Shown piece after piece: positions 54,691 to 64,000 of a stretch of DNA of 64,000 bases (its first letter is position 1; each line of letters begins with the position of its first letter). The position numbers and the translations under genes were made by a program. The notes under the pieces were generated by a model. That model was not told where the DNA came from, made no database searches, and was given only the letters and a program-made list of their open reading frames with translations. The DNA is from Dendrolimus kikuchii (lineage: Eukaryota; Arthropoda; Insecta; Lepidoptera; Lasiocampidae). Where the stretch lies: assembly GCA_019925095.2 (NCBI GenBank), contig CM034392.1:8382887-8446886 (forward strand), read 5' to 3'.

Positions 54691-55609
54691 ATATTCTAGT
54701 TTCGATATTAGTTTCCATTGTTTTTGCTCTTAGCTGTAACATAATTATAAGTGTTTTTCACCTCTCATATTCTGAAAGAACGCTTGGGGTTACCTGATCA
54801 CAGGGATGAAAACAGTACTTTTCGTCTCTGGGAGACGGTTTTCCCTGCTATCAAAAAAATTAAAAACTATGCGTACCATAAATTTAATATACGACTCCTG
54901 CCCCAACTTTTTATACAGCCACTGTTAAATAGCAGCATAAATTTTAATTAAAAAATATCAACAGTTTTGTAACATCATTTTATACTTCTAATTTGACCTA
55001 AATATTTACTATGATCAGTGACAAAAAATACTGGCTGATAAAATGCCATAGAAAAAGAATTTACTTGACTCATAATTTTGTAACGTATTAAATGAGTTCA
55101 TTAGATTTAGATATGGATTTAATGCCTGATGTTATTAGAGAAGTAGTTGTTTGTTTAACTGATCAGTTTTTATTTACTTTTCTCACATTCTAAATGAAAA
55201 TCAGAGTGTTAACCTCGGGTGAATGGCCTATTTAAGCACTCTACGCTCGTGAGCCAATCCATCTCATGCCTAAATAAGTCGCTTTCACCTCTCGTGTAAC
55301 AATTTACTATTAATTGTGTTGTTGATTTTTTTTGTGTCAATAAGTGTTAATTTATTATTATTATTAATCAAACATGGGTTTTTAGATGATAAACTAGACG
55401 GAGTACTAATGACATAAACAATATGTCGCACTTTCCCGTGAGAAGCCAGTTTATCTATTTAACTGAAACTGGCGAATTCTATTCCACTTAAATATATATA
55501 TACTTTTTAATACTTTTGTATGAACGTAATAGTTTAGCAAATATAACAATTAATTACTTAATTTTAGCTACTTCACTTAAATAAAATGTAGAGTGATGAG
55601 ACAAATTTG
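54691..55609. other. AT-rich DNA, nothing recognised
   Basis: The frame 54751-54951 (LGLPDHRDENSTFRLWETVF) is open for 66 codons but I recognise no domain. Remainder featureless. Confidence 0.35.
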
Positions 55610-55690
55610 AAAAACTAAAGCGCGCTGAAAAGTATTCAACATAGTTTTAATTATGTCTAACAGTTTGAAATACCTAAGAAAATATTAGAT
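55610..55690 (-). repeat. Old PLE terminus relic
   Basis: AAAGCGCGCTGAAAAGTATTC, ACATAGTTTTAATTATGTCT and ACCTAAGAAAATATTAG line up with the PLE terminal sequence (CCGCGCTTAAAACCG, ACGTAGTTTTATTATGTAT, ACTTAAGAAAATATTA) with many substitutions. Shows the family has been in this region for a long time. Confidence 0.55.
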
Positions 55691-55711
55691 TTAATATTTT
55701 AGAATAAGGTT

Positions 55712-56242
55712 CTCGCGCTAAGTACCTCAGCCAGAAGGCCCAGCTTGCCATACACAACGCGCTGCTGGTACCTACGTTCACGTATGGAAGCGAGAGTTGT
55801 CTATGGAAGAAAGAGCATGAAATTAGAATAAACGCGGTCGAGATGCGAGCACTGCGCAAAATCTGCGGAGTGACGCTCGCGGACCGCGTTCGTAATACCG
55901 AAGTAAGAAAGAGAGTTGGTCTGAAAGTGAGTGTCGGGGTGAAGGTAAGGAAAGGAATGCTCCGGTGGTTCGGGCATGTGGAAAGAATGCATGATGAAAT
56001 AATGACTAAACAGATATACAATGCAAAAGTGGATGGATGCAGAAGTCGTGGAAGGCCCCGACACACCTTCCATGATCAAATTGATCGTAAACTAGCAGAA
56101 AGTGATGTCAGGAGCCTTAAGAACAGACGAGCGTGCATGACAAGAGCTATGAATGTCAAAGAAGCGAGTGAGGTGTGTAAGAATAAGCCTGAATGGCGCT
56201 CTGTTGTTAGTGCCTACCCCGGGAAGGGAACTGGCGTGAAGC
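55712..56242 (+). pseudogene. RTE-like RT C-terminal region
   Basis: Reads VPTFTYGSESCLWKKEHEIR, then ALRKICGVTLADRVRNTEVR, MLRWFGHVERM, RGRPRHTFHDQID and NVKEASEVCKNKPEW. Closely similar to the 34-kb copy. In the last codons an extra G (CCCCGGGAAGGGAAC) shifts the frame so the end differs (YPGKGTGVK). Truncated, not functional. Confidence 0.85.
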
Positions 56243-56255
56243 TATGTATGTATGT
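55712..56255 (+). mobile_element. RTE-like non-LTR retrotransposon, 5'-truncated, with 12-bp target duplication
   Basis: A 544-bp insert between perfect TAGAATAAGGTT repeats (55700-55711 and 56255-56266; one base of overlap with the tail is ambiguous). Same family as 33970-34726 and ending in the same ATGTATGT tail. Confidence 0.9.
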
Positions 56256-56369
56256 AGAATAAGGTTTTTTTTTATTAGTAGCTAAAAACAAATTTCCGTG
56301 TTTTCCTACGTGCGGAAAAGGTTCAATAAGATGGAAAAATTCTAGCAATCTTGTCACACCGTATTAGAT

Positions 56370-56640
56370 TCTGATTTATTCGCGTGCGAGCCTGTAGGGT
56401 GGACGAGGCCTTTCCGTTCCGTGATCAAAGTACCAGATTAACATGAGCCCCCTGCCTCTCTTTCCGTTTATATTCGAAGGTACATGGGAAGGTTTTTAAT
56501 AGTGTTACGAGTATCAATAGCGACTGGTTTTCTTACGTGGCCTTAGGAAACAAAGATTGCTCGATCCGGCCGATTGAACTCAGCTCCCTGTACTAACTTC
56601 CCTCCCATTTAACGCGAATCCATGCAACAAAAGGATCTCC
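56370..56640. promoter_or_regulatory. Unique GC-elevated block with a TCF-type site
   Basis: Contains GATCAAAG (56423-56430), the reverse complement of the TCF/Pangolin consensus CTTTGATC. Not repeated and with no domain-bearing ORF. A regulatory role is only a guess from composition. Confidence 0.2.
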
Positions 56641-57211
56641 CGCACGAAATAACAAAACTACCAATCCTTCTTTATATGATTCCAGAGGAGATTTCACAAG
56701 ATTTTCTATAGGTATCAATACAATAGAATTGGAAACAGGTTATTACAATGTCTTTATACCAAGACCAGCACACTCACTTTGTAGTTCTCTTTCAATAATA
56801 CTACTTAAAAATTTGTATTTCCGATTTTTTATCTTTGAATTAATTATTAGACACGAGAATAGCTCAATATCTATATAACGTAATTTTAATAAGCCAGTAA
56901 AACTTATATAATTAGATGGTACCATATAATGATACATACAATGATAGCGACAAGTACTTCTCTCGTTTGTATGATTTATACTTGTTTATTTGTTACTTAT
57001 TTTCAGATAAAATCATTAAAAAACTATTCGTTTTACTAAGTTTCTTTAAGTTTGGTTGGCAATTGTTAGTTTGAGAAGTCTTACACAATGGCATGTCCAA
57101 AAGTATTTGGTAAGCTGCTGGGAAAAATAATCTCTACGATAGCTTGAATGCATCCACATTATCGGTTTAATATGTGTATTATCGGACACACCTGAAGAAT
57201 TTTATAGAATA
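56641..57211. other. AT-rich DNA, nothing recognised
   Basis: No supported feature. Confidence 0.4.
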
Positions 57212-57420
57212 CTAGAGGCCCGGCTCGGATTCATCCGCGCTATGTCCCGCTACCGTGGTATATAGCGTCATGTTATATAGCCTATGACACTCCCTGTTAA
57301 CGTAGCTTTCAAACAGTAAAAGAATTTTTAAAATTGGTTTAGTAAATCCAGAGATTACTCCCTACAACGACACAAACTCACAAACTTTACCTCTTTATAA
57401 TATTAGTATCGAAGTATAGA
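57212..57420 (-). mobile_element. Mini-Helitron
   Basis: On the minus strand begins TCTATACTTCGATACTAATA after an A (complement at 57421) and ends GAGCCGGGCCTCTAG before a T (complement at 57211). Internal GTGAGTTTGTGTCGTTGTAG matches the plus-strand copy at 24892-25090. Confidence 0.82.
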
Positions 57421-57649
57421 TAACCATACAAATATTTAAATTGACATTATTTCAATTAACGTTAATTTGAATACATGTCAAACAACAATAGAGTTAACTT
57501 CAGATCGATTTAAAAAAATGGGATAAAAAGTAATCATAGTACATTCATTTACATACGTTTTCGAAAATAAATAGTCTATCTATATACATAAAATTTGTGT
57601 ATATGGGTTTCTAGGACGGATCCTAAACGACGGTGACGACATACAACTG

Positions 57650-57790
57650 ACAAACAACTCTAGGACCGATCCTAGAGTTGTTTGTATATCGTACATATAT
57701 TACTCATATCATAAATGTAACTTGCTTAGCTTGGGGATATAATTATATAGTTACAGTTTGTTTACCGATTTATATTATTTTTCCCTATTT
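57650..57790 (+). repeat. tRNA-type SINE, 3' part, starting with a perfect hairpin
   Basis: The body ATCATAAATGTAACTTGCTTAG...TTGGGGATAT matches 8410-8470. It is preceded by a 16-bp perfect hairpin (ACAAACAACTCTAGGA / TCCTAGAGTTGTTTGT, 57650-57685, loop CCGA). The tRNA-like head is missing. Confidence 0.55.
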
Positions 57791-58480
57791 ATAATTATTT
57801 ATAAAACACAACAACAATTTATTCTCAAGACTGTAAAGAAGGCAGAAGTAAACCTTAAAATAAAGTCGCTTTTAAATTTGTATGATGATGATTTCCCTAC
57901 CGTATCCGTCAACAGCGACCTCTGCTATGATTTTATGTCTGAGCATGTGTATGGCTTGCAAAACCGAATTTGTTCTTGAAAACTTAGCGGCAAGAGAAGA
58001 AACATAACTGTTCATTTGTGTTATATGTGTTTTGTAGGAGCGCTTGGGTCGAGTTTTGCGGATCTGGATTCTAGTGTCTTCAGTATGAATTGTTTCGTAT
58101 TTCGTATCATAATCTTGTAGTAGAGATGATGTCAAGGCATAAACGTTCGAAACTCAAATTTGTATGCCTACATTATTCGTTTGCATATCCATTGAAACGT
58201 CTAATAATGGCTGATGCCCTTCTATTTGCAGTATTCTTAATAATTACTTCCCGATTTATTTGCGAGGTCCGTTTCGGACGCAGCGCCGAGGGGAGTGAAA
58301 AGTGAATCCGGGGCACTGCAGAGTCAATAAATAATAATACAAAATACCCAACGGCTGACCGGAGGCTACACTCCTATTATTTATTATTTTGTCTATATAA
58401 TTTCGAACTTTTAAACAGTGTTTCAGACATCAAAATTACAAGAGTTATTTTACTGTTTTCTCTCTCTCATTAATAAAAAC
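57791..58480. other. AT-rich DNA, nothing firm
   Basis: Frames of 70-87 codons on both strands lack domains. A CG-richer patch at 58255-58320 is unique. Confidence 0.35.
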
Positions 58481-58491
58481 TAAAAGATGTA

Positions 58492-58812
58492 GTGATAAGA
58501 GCTGAAAAAGGAATGTTAAGGTGGTTTGGGCAAATTAAGAGAATGGATGAAAGTAGAATCACAAAACAAGTGTATGACATGCAATGCATTCTAAATTGTA
58601 GAGTTGGTGTCGGTAGACCGCGGCGTACATACCATGATCAAATAGCAGAACTGTTAAAGAAAAGTCAGGTAAAAAGCAACTCAAGTAAAAGTGCAAGTAT
58701 GAAGAAAGTAATGAAAGTAGATGAAGAGAAAGTTGTTTGTCAGGATCGTCGCATGTGGAGACCCGTTGTCTACCCACCCCCATGGGAAACAGGCGTGATA
58801 ATATGTATGTAT
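58492..58812 (+). pseudogene. RTE-like RT C-terminal relic
   Basis: IRAEKGMLRWFGQIKRMDES, VGVGRPRRTYHDQIAELL and SASMKKVMKVDEEKVVC line up with RKGMLRWFGHVERM, RGRPRHTFHDQI and RACMTRVMNVKEASEVC of the 34-kb copy. A different subfamily (about half the residues differ) but with the same ATGTATGT-type end. 5'-truncated. The next element begins right at its end. Confidence 0.75.
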
Positions 58813-58820
58813 ATATGTTA

Positions 58821-59480
58821 CGGGTAATTTGATTAATCGGGCAATATTAATATGGACCGATCATTATGAATATTGACCAAGAGCGTCGGTCAATTTGAGA
58901 AATTTATTACTTTGGCCGGCCTTTTATTAATAACTAACAACGGCCCGCGGTTCATTTCAAAAATTATGGTTTGAGATAACTTAGAATTTATCACTTGGAT
59001 CGGGCAGTGCAATACTTACCTACTTATATTCGGACAATATAATAAATTCGGTTACCTTTCGATAAGAATTATATAAGTTTAACTCATTTACGGGTGGGGT
59101 ATAGTTATATGACGACTCTTTTTTTATTATGAACAGATCCGATTTTTTTTAATATAGGAAAGAAGGCTAAGGCGGATGCGAAGCGATGTGAAGCCCGCTT
59201 TAGCCTTCGTAGTTATTTCTTTATAACCACCCAAAATTCATTTTATATCTCAAATAATAAATAAAAGAGCCATATAACCCTAAACTCATTTAATAAACAA
59301 AAAAACTACTGTTCATCTATGTTTTATTATATTGCCCGAGATAAGATAAGGTTGTCATTATTCAAACTGACCGGGAAATGTGATAAATCATGCAGTTTTT
59401 TTTATATTGCCCATTTGATACGGGCATTATGTATACCGACGATTAATTATTAACAGTGAACAGATTTATCAAATTACCCG
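58821..59480. mobile_element. TA-flanked MITE-like element (possible non-autonomous Tc1/mariner)
   Basis: A 660-bp unit with inverted ends CGGGTAATTTGATTAATC / CGGGTAATTTGATAAATC (17 of 18 identical). It is flanked by TA on both sides (58819-58820 and 59481-59482). Inside, related motifs (CGGTCAATTTGAGAAATTTA, CGGGAAATGTGATAAATC, TTTGATACGGGC) recur, suggesting internal subterminal repeats. A GC-rich 14-bp hairpin lies at 59162-59208. No transposase. Confidence 0.75.
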
Positions 59481-59647
59481 TATCATATACACACATAGTA
59501 TATATAACCAGCTCAAGCTACCACTTCGTTTCCATTGGACTTGGACTTTATATAAATATGAAAACTTTAAGTACGAATTCTTAAATTGTTAAAATTTCTA
59601 AAATATTTCAATTAATATTTTCTTAAGTTTTCGCGACTTGTATAAAT

Positions 59648-59706
59648 AATAAAACTACGTTTTAACGGTTTTAAGCGCGGCAATTTTATTTGATTTTGGT
59701 TTTTCC
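59648..59706. repeat. PLE inverted terminal repeat, left
   Basis: 59 bases, reverse complement of 61897-61955 with one mismatch. The inner edge (...GGTTTTTCC) corresponds exactly to the base after the predicted ribozyme cleavage site in the right copy (GTC|GGAAAAACC). Confidence 0.93.
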
Positions 59707-61599
59707 TTAGAAAAAGGCCTTAATTACGCAATAACCCCGCGAAAAATACCTTTTGAAAACATAATCTGCAACGTAGAGGAATGTCTGGTAAGGAACAGCA
59801 TGCAGAAAGAGGATGCGGAAGCTATACGACAAGATATCTCATCGGTTTTACGCCGTAGTCGTCTACCCAAACCGAATCTCACTCGTGCTGAATATATTGC
59901 CTTAAAAAACATTCGCAATAAACCAGAAATAACCGTGCTCCGTGCAGATAAAGGTAACGCGACTGTCGTCATGGATACGTCTGATTACAATAGTAAAATA
60001 CAAGATCTTTTATCGGACGAAAGCACTTATAAAAAGGTCAAAACTGACCCCACGGATAAAGTAACCAAACAAACAATCGCGGTTATGAAAAAACACTCCG
60101 AAAAATTAAGCTTAGACGTATCCGCACTCACACCATCTTGCGCCAAAGCGCCTAAACTGTATGGGTTACCTAAACTTCACAAAAACAACATCCCCTTGCG
60201 CCCTATAGTTAGCCAGCTTGACTCACCAACATACAGACTGGCACAACATCTCGCGAAGACACTCAACAATCTCCGCGGCAACACACCCTACCATGTCAAG
60301 GATTCCTTCGACTTCATCAGCGCAATTGAAAATTTGACATTGGCTGAGGATGAAGTACTAGTCAGTTTTGATGTCCAGTCCTTATTTACCAGTTTACCAG
60401 TGGAAGACTGCATTGAGATTGTCAAAAGGAAGCTAATAGATAATAACATGCCTGAGGAATATGCAGATCTACTAAAACATTGCCTCACATCTGGCTATTT
60501 CGTGTGGGACTACGGCTTCTACGACCAAATCAACGGTGTAGCCATGGGCTCACCGGTGTCTCCTGTCGTAGCTGACATTTTTATGGAAGATTTCGAGCAG
60601 AAGGCACTGTATACCGCTTCGGCTAAGCCGAAGATGTATAAAAGGTACGTAGACGATACTTTTGCCGTCCTCCCAAACGATAAAGTCTCTGCATTTCTAG
60701 ATCATCTCAATTCCATTAGCAGTAATATTAAATTTACTATGGAACTAGAGGCAAATAATAAATTAGCTTTTCTGGATGTGCTCATCCTAAGGAACCCTGA
60801 CAATACTCTTGGTCATACGGTGTATAGGAAACCTACCCATACAGATAAATACCTTAATGGTTCGTCTCACCACCATCCTAGTCAGTTAGCTACCGTGGGC
60901 AAATCTTTGTTTCAGAGAGCACGGAAAATTTGTGACGAGAACCACATAGCTGGAGAGCTTCAGCATGTCAAGCGAGTTCTACAACGCAATCAGCTGAAGA
61001 CTCCACACCAACGTCACAAAGGCCCCAAACCACCTTCAGTTGAGCGGTGCCCTGCTACCCTACCCTACATCAAGGGGGTCACAGACAGAATTGGTCACAT
61101 CCTCAGGCGAGCTTCAATCAAAACATATTTCAAGCCGCAGAAAAAGATTACCCAATTTCTGAGACCTGTGAAATGCAATATCCCACTCCAGGATGCAGGG
61201 GTTTACAAGCTTGATTGTGAGTGTGGATTGTCATACATTGGGCAAACAAAGAGGAGCATAAAAACACGAGTAAAAGAACACATTGCTGACATGAAACACA
61301 CAAGGTCTACGAAGTCTGCGATCAGTGAACACACGCTGGATAAACCCAACCACTACATCAGATTCGATAACCCACAAATCCTCGCGAAAGAGAATCGCTT
61401 CATACCTAGAATGATGCGTGAGGCTATTGAAATCAAAAAACACCCAAATTTCAATAGAGAAGATGGTTGGCAAGTACCACCTGTTTGGGATCCAATTATC
61501 AAAACTATTAAGACCCAAACCCAGCAAAAACCAGCTGCCAGACCTCAAGACACTGTGAGCTCTTTCTGCGTACAACGGAACACAAACCAACTTGACTGA
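59707..61599 (+). CDS. PLE RT/GIY-YIG polyprotein, long open frame
   Basis: The Penelope-like polyprotein copies element RNA into DNA and nicks target DNA with its GIY-YIG nuclease. The frame is open from the truncation junction (LEKGLNYAITPRKIPFENII, a conserved PLE N-terminal block) and has its first ATG at 59800, giving 599 residues. Numbering from that Met, the RT blocks are LYGLPKLHK and RPIVSQL (about 120-140), SFDVQSLFTSLP (about 195-206), GVAMGSPVSPVVADIF (about 253-268) and catalytic YVDD (283-286). GIY-YIG: GVY at 467-469, YIG at 479-481, then RVKEH and SAISEH. There is no internal stop or frameshift. The N-terminus and any native start are missing, so full activity is doubtful. Near-identical to three other copies in the window. 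Confidence 0.94.
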   Translation, partial: LEKGLNYAITPRKIPFENIICNVEECLVRNSMQKEDAEAIRQDISSVLRRSRLPKPNLTRAEYIALKNIRNKPEITVLRADKGNATVVMDTSDYNSKIQDLLSDESTYKKVKTDPTDKVTKQTIAVMKKHSEKLSLDVSALTPSCAKAPKLYGLPKLHKNNIPLRPIVSQLDSPTYRLAQHLAKTLNNLRGNTPYHVKDSFDFISAIENLTLAEDEVLVSFDVQSLFTSLPVEDCIEIVKRKLIDNNMPEEYADLLKHCLTSGYFVWDYGFYDQINGVAMGSPVSPVVADIFMEDFEQKALYTASAKPKMYKRYVDDTFAVLPNDKVSAFLDHLNSISSNIKFTMELEANNKLAFLDVLILRNPDNTLGHTVYRKPTHTDKYLNGSSHHHPSQLATVGKSLFQRARKICDENHIAGELQHVKRVLQRNQLKTPHQRHKGPKPPSVERCPATLPYIKGVTDRIGHILRRASIKTYFKPQKKITQFLRPVKCNIPLQDAGVYKLDCECGLSYIGQTKRSIKTRVKEHIADMKHTRSTKSAISEHTLDKPNHYIRFDNPQILAKENRFIPRMMREAIEIKKHPNFNREDGWQVPPVWDPIIKTIKTQTQQKPAARPQDTVSSFCVQRNTNQLD

Positions 61600-61858
61600 T
61601 AATTACTTTTATTTTCCTTCCACCCATTTTAATATTATATAAAATTATTAGAGCTAGGCATGTTTGCTGAAGAGTTTCTTGCGCCGCTTCTTCTCTTCAA
61701 GCCATAACATGTTGCGAAGCGGTAGTAAATTAGATTAGGCTCCCATAGATTAAATAATAACCATAAACAAAATTAAAAATTAAATAATTAAAATTAATAA
61801 GTTGGCGGTAGGCTAAATAAAACTTTAACAATACTCGTTGACACTTGACATCTTTGTC

Positions 61859-61900
61859 TTCCGTGATCACGGCCACTGAAAAGTGGCCGAAACGTCGGAA
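61859..61900 (+). ncRNA. Hammerhead-ribozyme-like motif in PLE 3' region
   Basis: Order: TTCC (stem I, 61859-61862); GTGATCA (61863-61869) and C; stem II GGCCACT-GAAA-AGTGGCC (61871-61888); GAAAC-GTC (61889-61896); GGAA (stem I partner, 61897-61900). This is the layout of a type I hammerhead with the minimal stem III known from PLEs. The core reads GUGAUCA, with CUGANGA expected, so positions 3 and 8 are G and C instead of C and G, and one extra C precedes stem II. Activity unproven. Confidence 0.55.
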
Positions 61901-61955
61901 AAACCAAAATCAAATAAAATTACCGCGCTTAAAACCGTTAAAACGTAGTTTTATT
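61897..61955. repeat. PLE inverted terminal repeat, right
   Basis: GGAAAAACCAAAATCAAATA ... AACGTAGTTTTATT; pairs with 59648-59706. Confidence 0.93.
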
Positions 61956-62039
61956 ATATTTCAATTATTTCTTTGCATCGATTTACAATTTTTTTCAACT
62001 AAAACTATTAATAAATTTACCTAAACAATAAACCCAGTG

Positions 62040-62300
62040 CCCAACTCGATTGTAAAGAAACCTGGTGCACATCGAAATGAGTCGTAAAGAATAGGGCGGT
62101 ACGGGCGAAGTTTTCCCATGGAGGGCATAAATTGGATTCGGAAGCAGATCACGTAACGGTTAAGAGTTCACAAAACTGTGCAATAAATCGAACGCGCGGA
62201 GGTGCGCCGGAGACAAACGGCACTGGACCAGCGCACAGCATCCGATGAGACTTATCAACATAGGCGTGTAGGTGCTACCATGTTTTATTGGACGATTAAT
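62040..62300. other. Unique GC-elevated block
   Basis: CG-richer, not repeated (GCGCGGAGGTGCGCCGGAGA). No ORF of note. Possible conserved non-coding DNA. Confidence 0.25.
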
Positions 62301-63029
62301 TGACAATTATACGGGGCTTCGAATTCATTCAGGGATTTTAAAAAATTGCATCATGATTTCAACTATATTTATTTAACTGTACCATGGAAAAAGAATTCTA
62401 TTATAGTGTTCTTCTTCCTTGAGTGTACTAAACTTAAATTGTTATTGACAATATAATTTTCTCTTTTAGTTTTCAGTCCTGATAAAAATTGTGATAATTT
62501 TGGGTTTCGTTGCTATTTTGGCCGAAAGCAAACTATTCCAAAATCGTCTATCTGTCTTAGTAGTTGAAAAGTATTTTCATTCAAAAGCACTAAGTTTAAA
62601 TATACGAAATTTGACGCGGAAGCGTATTTTATATTATGCCGCGGAAACAATGCGACAGGGAAATTGTGGAAAACGTATAGAAATGGTAAAATGAGAGATA
62701 AATTTAACCAAATTCCATAAGAAGAGGGCTCCTGATTCGACTGTATGTTTTTACGTGATTTTGCCGTCAAATATGGACCGATTTCCAATAATTTTTAATC
62801 GCAAGAGTATACTCCTTAGTTGGTCCGATTGTCACCAAGTCAGGATCTGACGATTTGATCTCAAGTATTTGCGTAACTAAAAAGTAGAAAACAAAAAAAA
62901 ACACAAAAAACAAAACTGACTTCGAAAATAACCAAAAAGTCAATATTTTATAAAACATCACAAAGTCGGTGCCAAATAAAACGAAAAAAACAGAAAATTA
63001 AAAAAAAAGTTATATTTATGTTTTACTAG
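62301..63029. other. AT-rich DNA, nothing recognised
   Basis: Short frames on both strands without domains; poly-A/T runs near 62890-62920. Confidence 0.4.
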
Positions 63030-63300
63030 TTGTACCTGGCAGACATTGTCTTGTCCTTAGAAATAAAAATCTAGAACCCGATTGCAGCGAATACTTAATT
63101 TAAACCATTCTCGAGTCCACTTTAATAAAAACATCAAAATAGGTTCCACCGTTTCGGAAGCCTTTAGCGGTACCATTTACCGGTAGATCCGGTAGATAGA
63201 TATAATCTTAACCATCCCGGAACCCACTTGAACACACACAAAAATAATTTCACCTAAATCTTGGAACCCGATTACAGCTACATTCATCATTTTACATGTA
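63030..63300. repeat. Diverged dispersed repeat
   Basis: Contains AAATAAAAATCTAGAACCCG, TTTAAACCATTCTCGAGTCC and AACCCGATTACAGC, phrases shared in part with 25470-25600. Non-coding; family unknown. Confidence 0.35.
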
Positions 63301-63638
63301 TTTTATCAATAAAATAATTGTTTTAAACGATATTAATTTTTTTTCATCCTCTTTGACGATATTTGCAGCACGCATTCTATCAATACTATGTTAAACGTCA
63401 TAAGGTTAGATTAAAAAAGTTTATATTGTCCAAAGCGCTAAGGTTAGATTAGAAATAATTTTATATGGCGGTTAAGTATTCTTAAATTTAATAATTTTCT
63501 GCGCAATTTACTTAATTTTTTCTTTCATAAGAACCTTCTCCTGAAAATAAAAAAACGCAACAAAAAAGAATTAGCGAAATCACTCCAGCCGATCACACGT
63601 GATGGCGTGACCAAGGGAAATAGGGATTAATTTTTATA

Positions 63639-63641
<3 letters not shown>

Positions 63642-63702
<61 letters not shown>
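63642..63702. repeat. (TA)n microsatellite
   Basis: About 61 bases of pure TA repeat. Confidence 0.96.
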
Positions 63703-63704
<2 letters not shown>

Positions 63705-64000
63705 TTTTGTATTTTGTTATTTTTTTTTTAATCCTAAAGATTGCAACTTTTTTATAAACGTCAATCATGGACTGTGCCATTTAAAGTAAATTAATCCATG
63801 CATGATCCCAATAAATGCATAATGGTTTTCACCTGATACAGAATGCAGTAACAGGTTATTTAGAAACATTTATTGATTATGAGACAAGCAAAATCGAAGG
63901 CAGCGTATATATTGCAAATGATTGAAAACAGCCTATGAAAAAGCTTGCATCAAGTATCTAATCTACAAATACTATAAATGTATTGCGGATTATACCGATA
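63703..64000. other. AT-rich DNA, nothing recognised
   Basis: No supported feature to the end of the window. Confidence 0.4.

Larger units (their letters stand above)
59615..61955 (+). mobile_element. Penelope-like element, best copy, 12-bp target duplication
   Basis: A 2341-bp insertion between perfect ATATTTCAATTA repeats (59603-59614 and 61956-61967). Order: short 5' end (ATATTTTCTTAAGTTTTCGC...), a 59-bp inverted copy of the 3' end (59648-59706, one mismatch to 61897-61955), a 5'-truncated RT/GIY-YIG frame, ~260-base 3' UTR, ribozyme-like motif, 3' end. Long flanking duplication and variable 5' truncation are typical of PLEs. Confidence 0.95.

Noticed and set aside
1..64000. CRISPR array, bacterial operon or virus-derived gene
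   Set aside because: No spaced direct repeats, no operon-like gene packing, no viral protein motifs; all RT motifs belong to non-LTR or Penelope-type elements.

Overview
The window is AT-rich, intron- or intergenic-type DNA of an insect, most likely a moth or butterfly. No intact host protein-coding gene can be recognised. The evidence for Lepidoptera is the repeat content: a mariner DD34D transposon, Penelope-like retroelements (PLEs) with a GIY-YIG endonuclease, jockey/CR1-like, RTE-like and R1-like non-LTR retrotransposon tails, mini-Helitrons with A|TC...CTAG|T ends, and several short repeats of types I associate with lepidopteran genomes. That taxonomic call is inference; no database search was possible.

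Layout. 0-10 kb: SINE-like copies, a (TA)n tract, a nearly full-length but dead mariner (3709-4947), a possible host exon (5772-5987) and a tRNA-type SINE. 10-24 kb: mini-Helitron, MITEs and hairpins, RTE tails, and several GC-elevated blocks without repeats that look like conserved regulatory DNA (POU octamer pair near 16.85 kb, GGATTAATCC palindrome at 15.56 kb), plus a candidate 40-base micro-exon on the minus strand (19926-19965). 24-34 kb: a non-autonomous PLE carrying a nested SINE, a mini-Helitron, a promoter-like GC-rich block with a possible first exon (28.3-28.6 kb) and a GC island at 29.8-30.1 kb. 34-41.5 kb: an RTE insertion with a 12-bp target duplication, a ~0.5-kb foldback palindrome built of ~25-bp subrepeats, an R1-like tail, two head-to-head PLE copies joined through a mosaic junction, and a jockey/CR1-like RT fragment. 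41.5-54 kb: more tails, hairpins, a 98-bp PLE remnant consisting only of termini, and a 1.93-kb PLE on the minus strand. 54-64 kb: SINE, RTE copies, a mini-Helitron, a 660-bp TA-flanked MITE-like element, and the best PLE copy (59615-61955, long open RT/GIY-YIG frame, 12-bp target duplication).

How the parts work together. The autonomous-type proteins seen are the PLE RT/GIY-YIG polyprotein, the mariner transposase and the C-terminal ends of three or four non-LTR RTs. The short elements appear to depend on them: the SINE-like family shares its 3' tail with the jockey/CR1-like LINE at 40.7-41.5 kb, the deleted PLEs keep only PLE termini, and the TA-flanked element resembles a non-autonomous Tc1/mariner derivative.

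The most interesting signals are a hammerhead-ribozyme-like fold in the PLE terminal repeats, with an unusual core in which the position 3/position 8 pair appears swapped; a PLE inverted terminal repeat whose inner edge falls exactly at the predicted ribozyme cleavage site; and a locus at 38.9-39.15 kb where short PLE patches, in PLE order, alternate with pieces of another sequence that is present almost uninterrupted 1.35 kb downstream.
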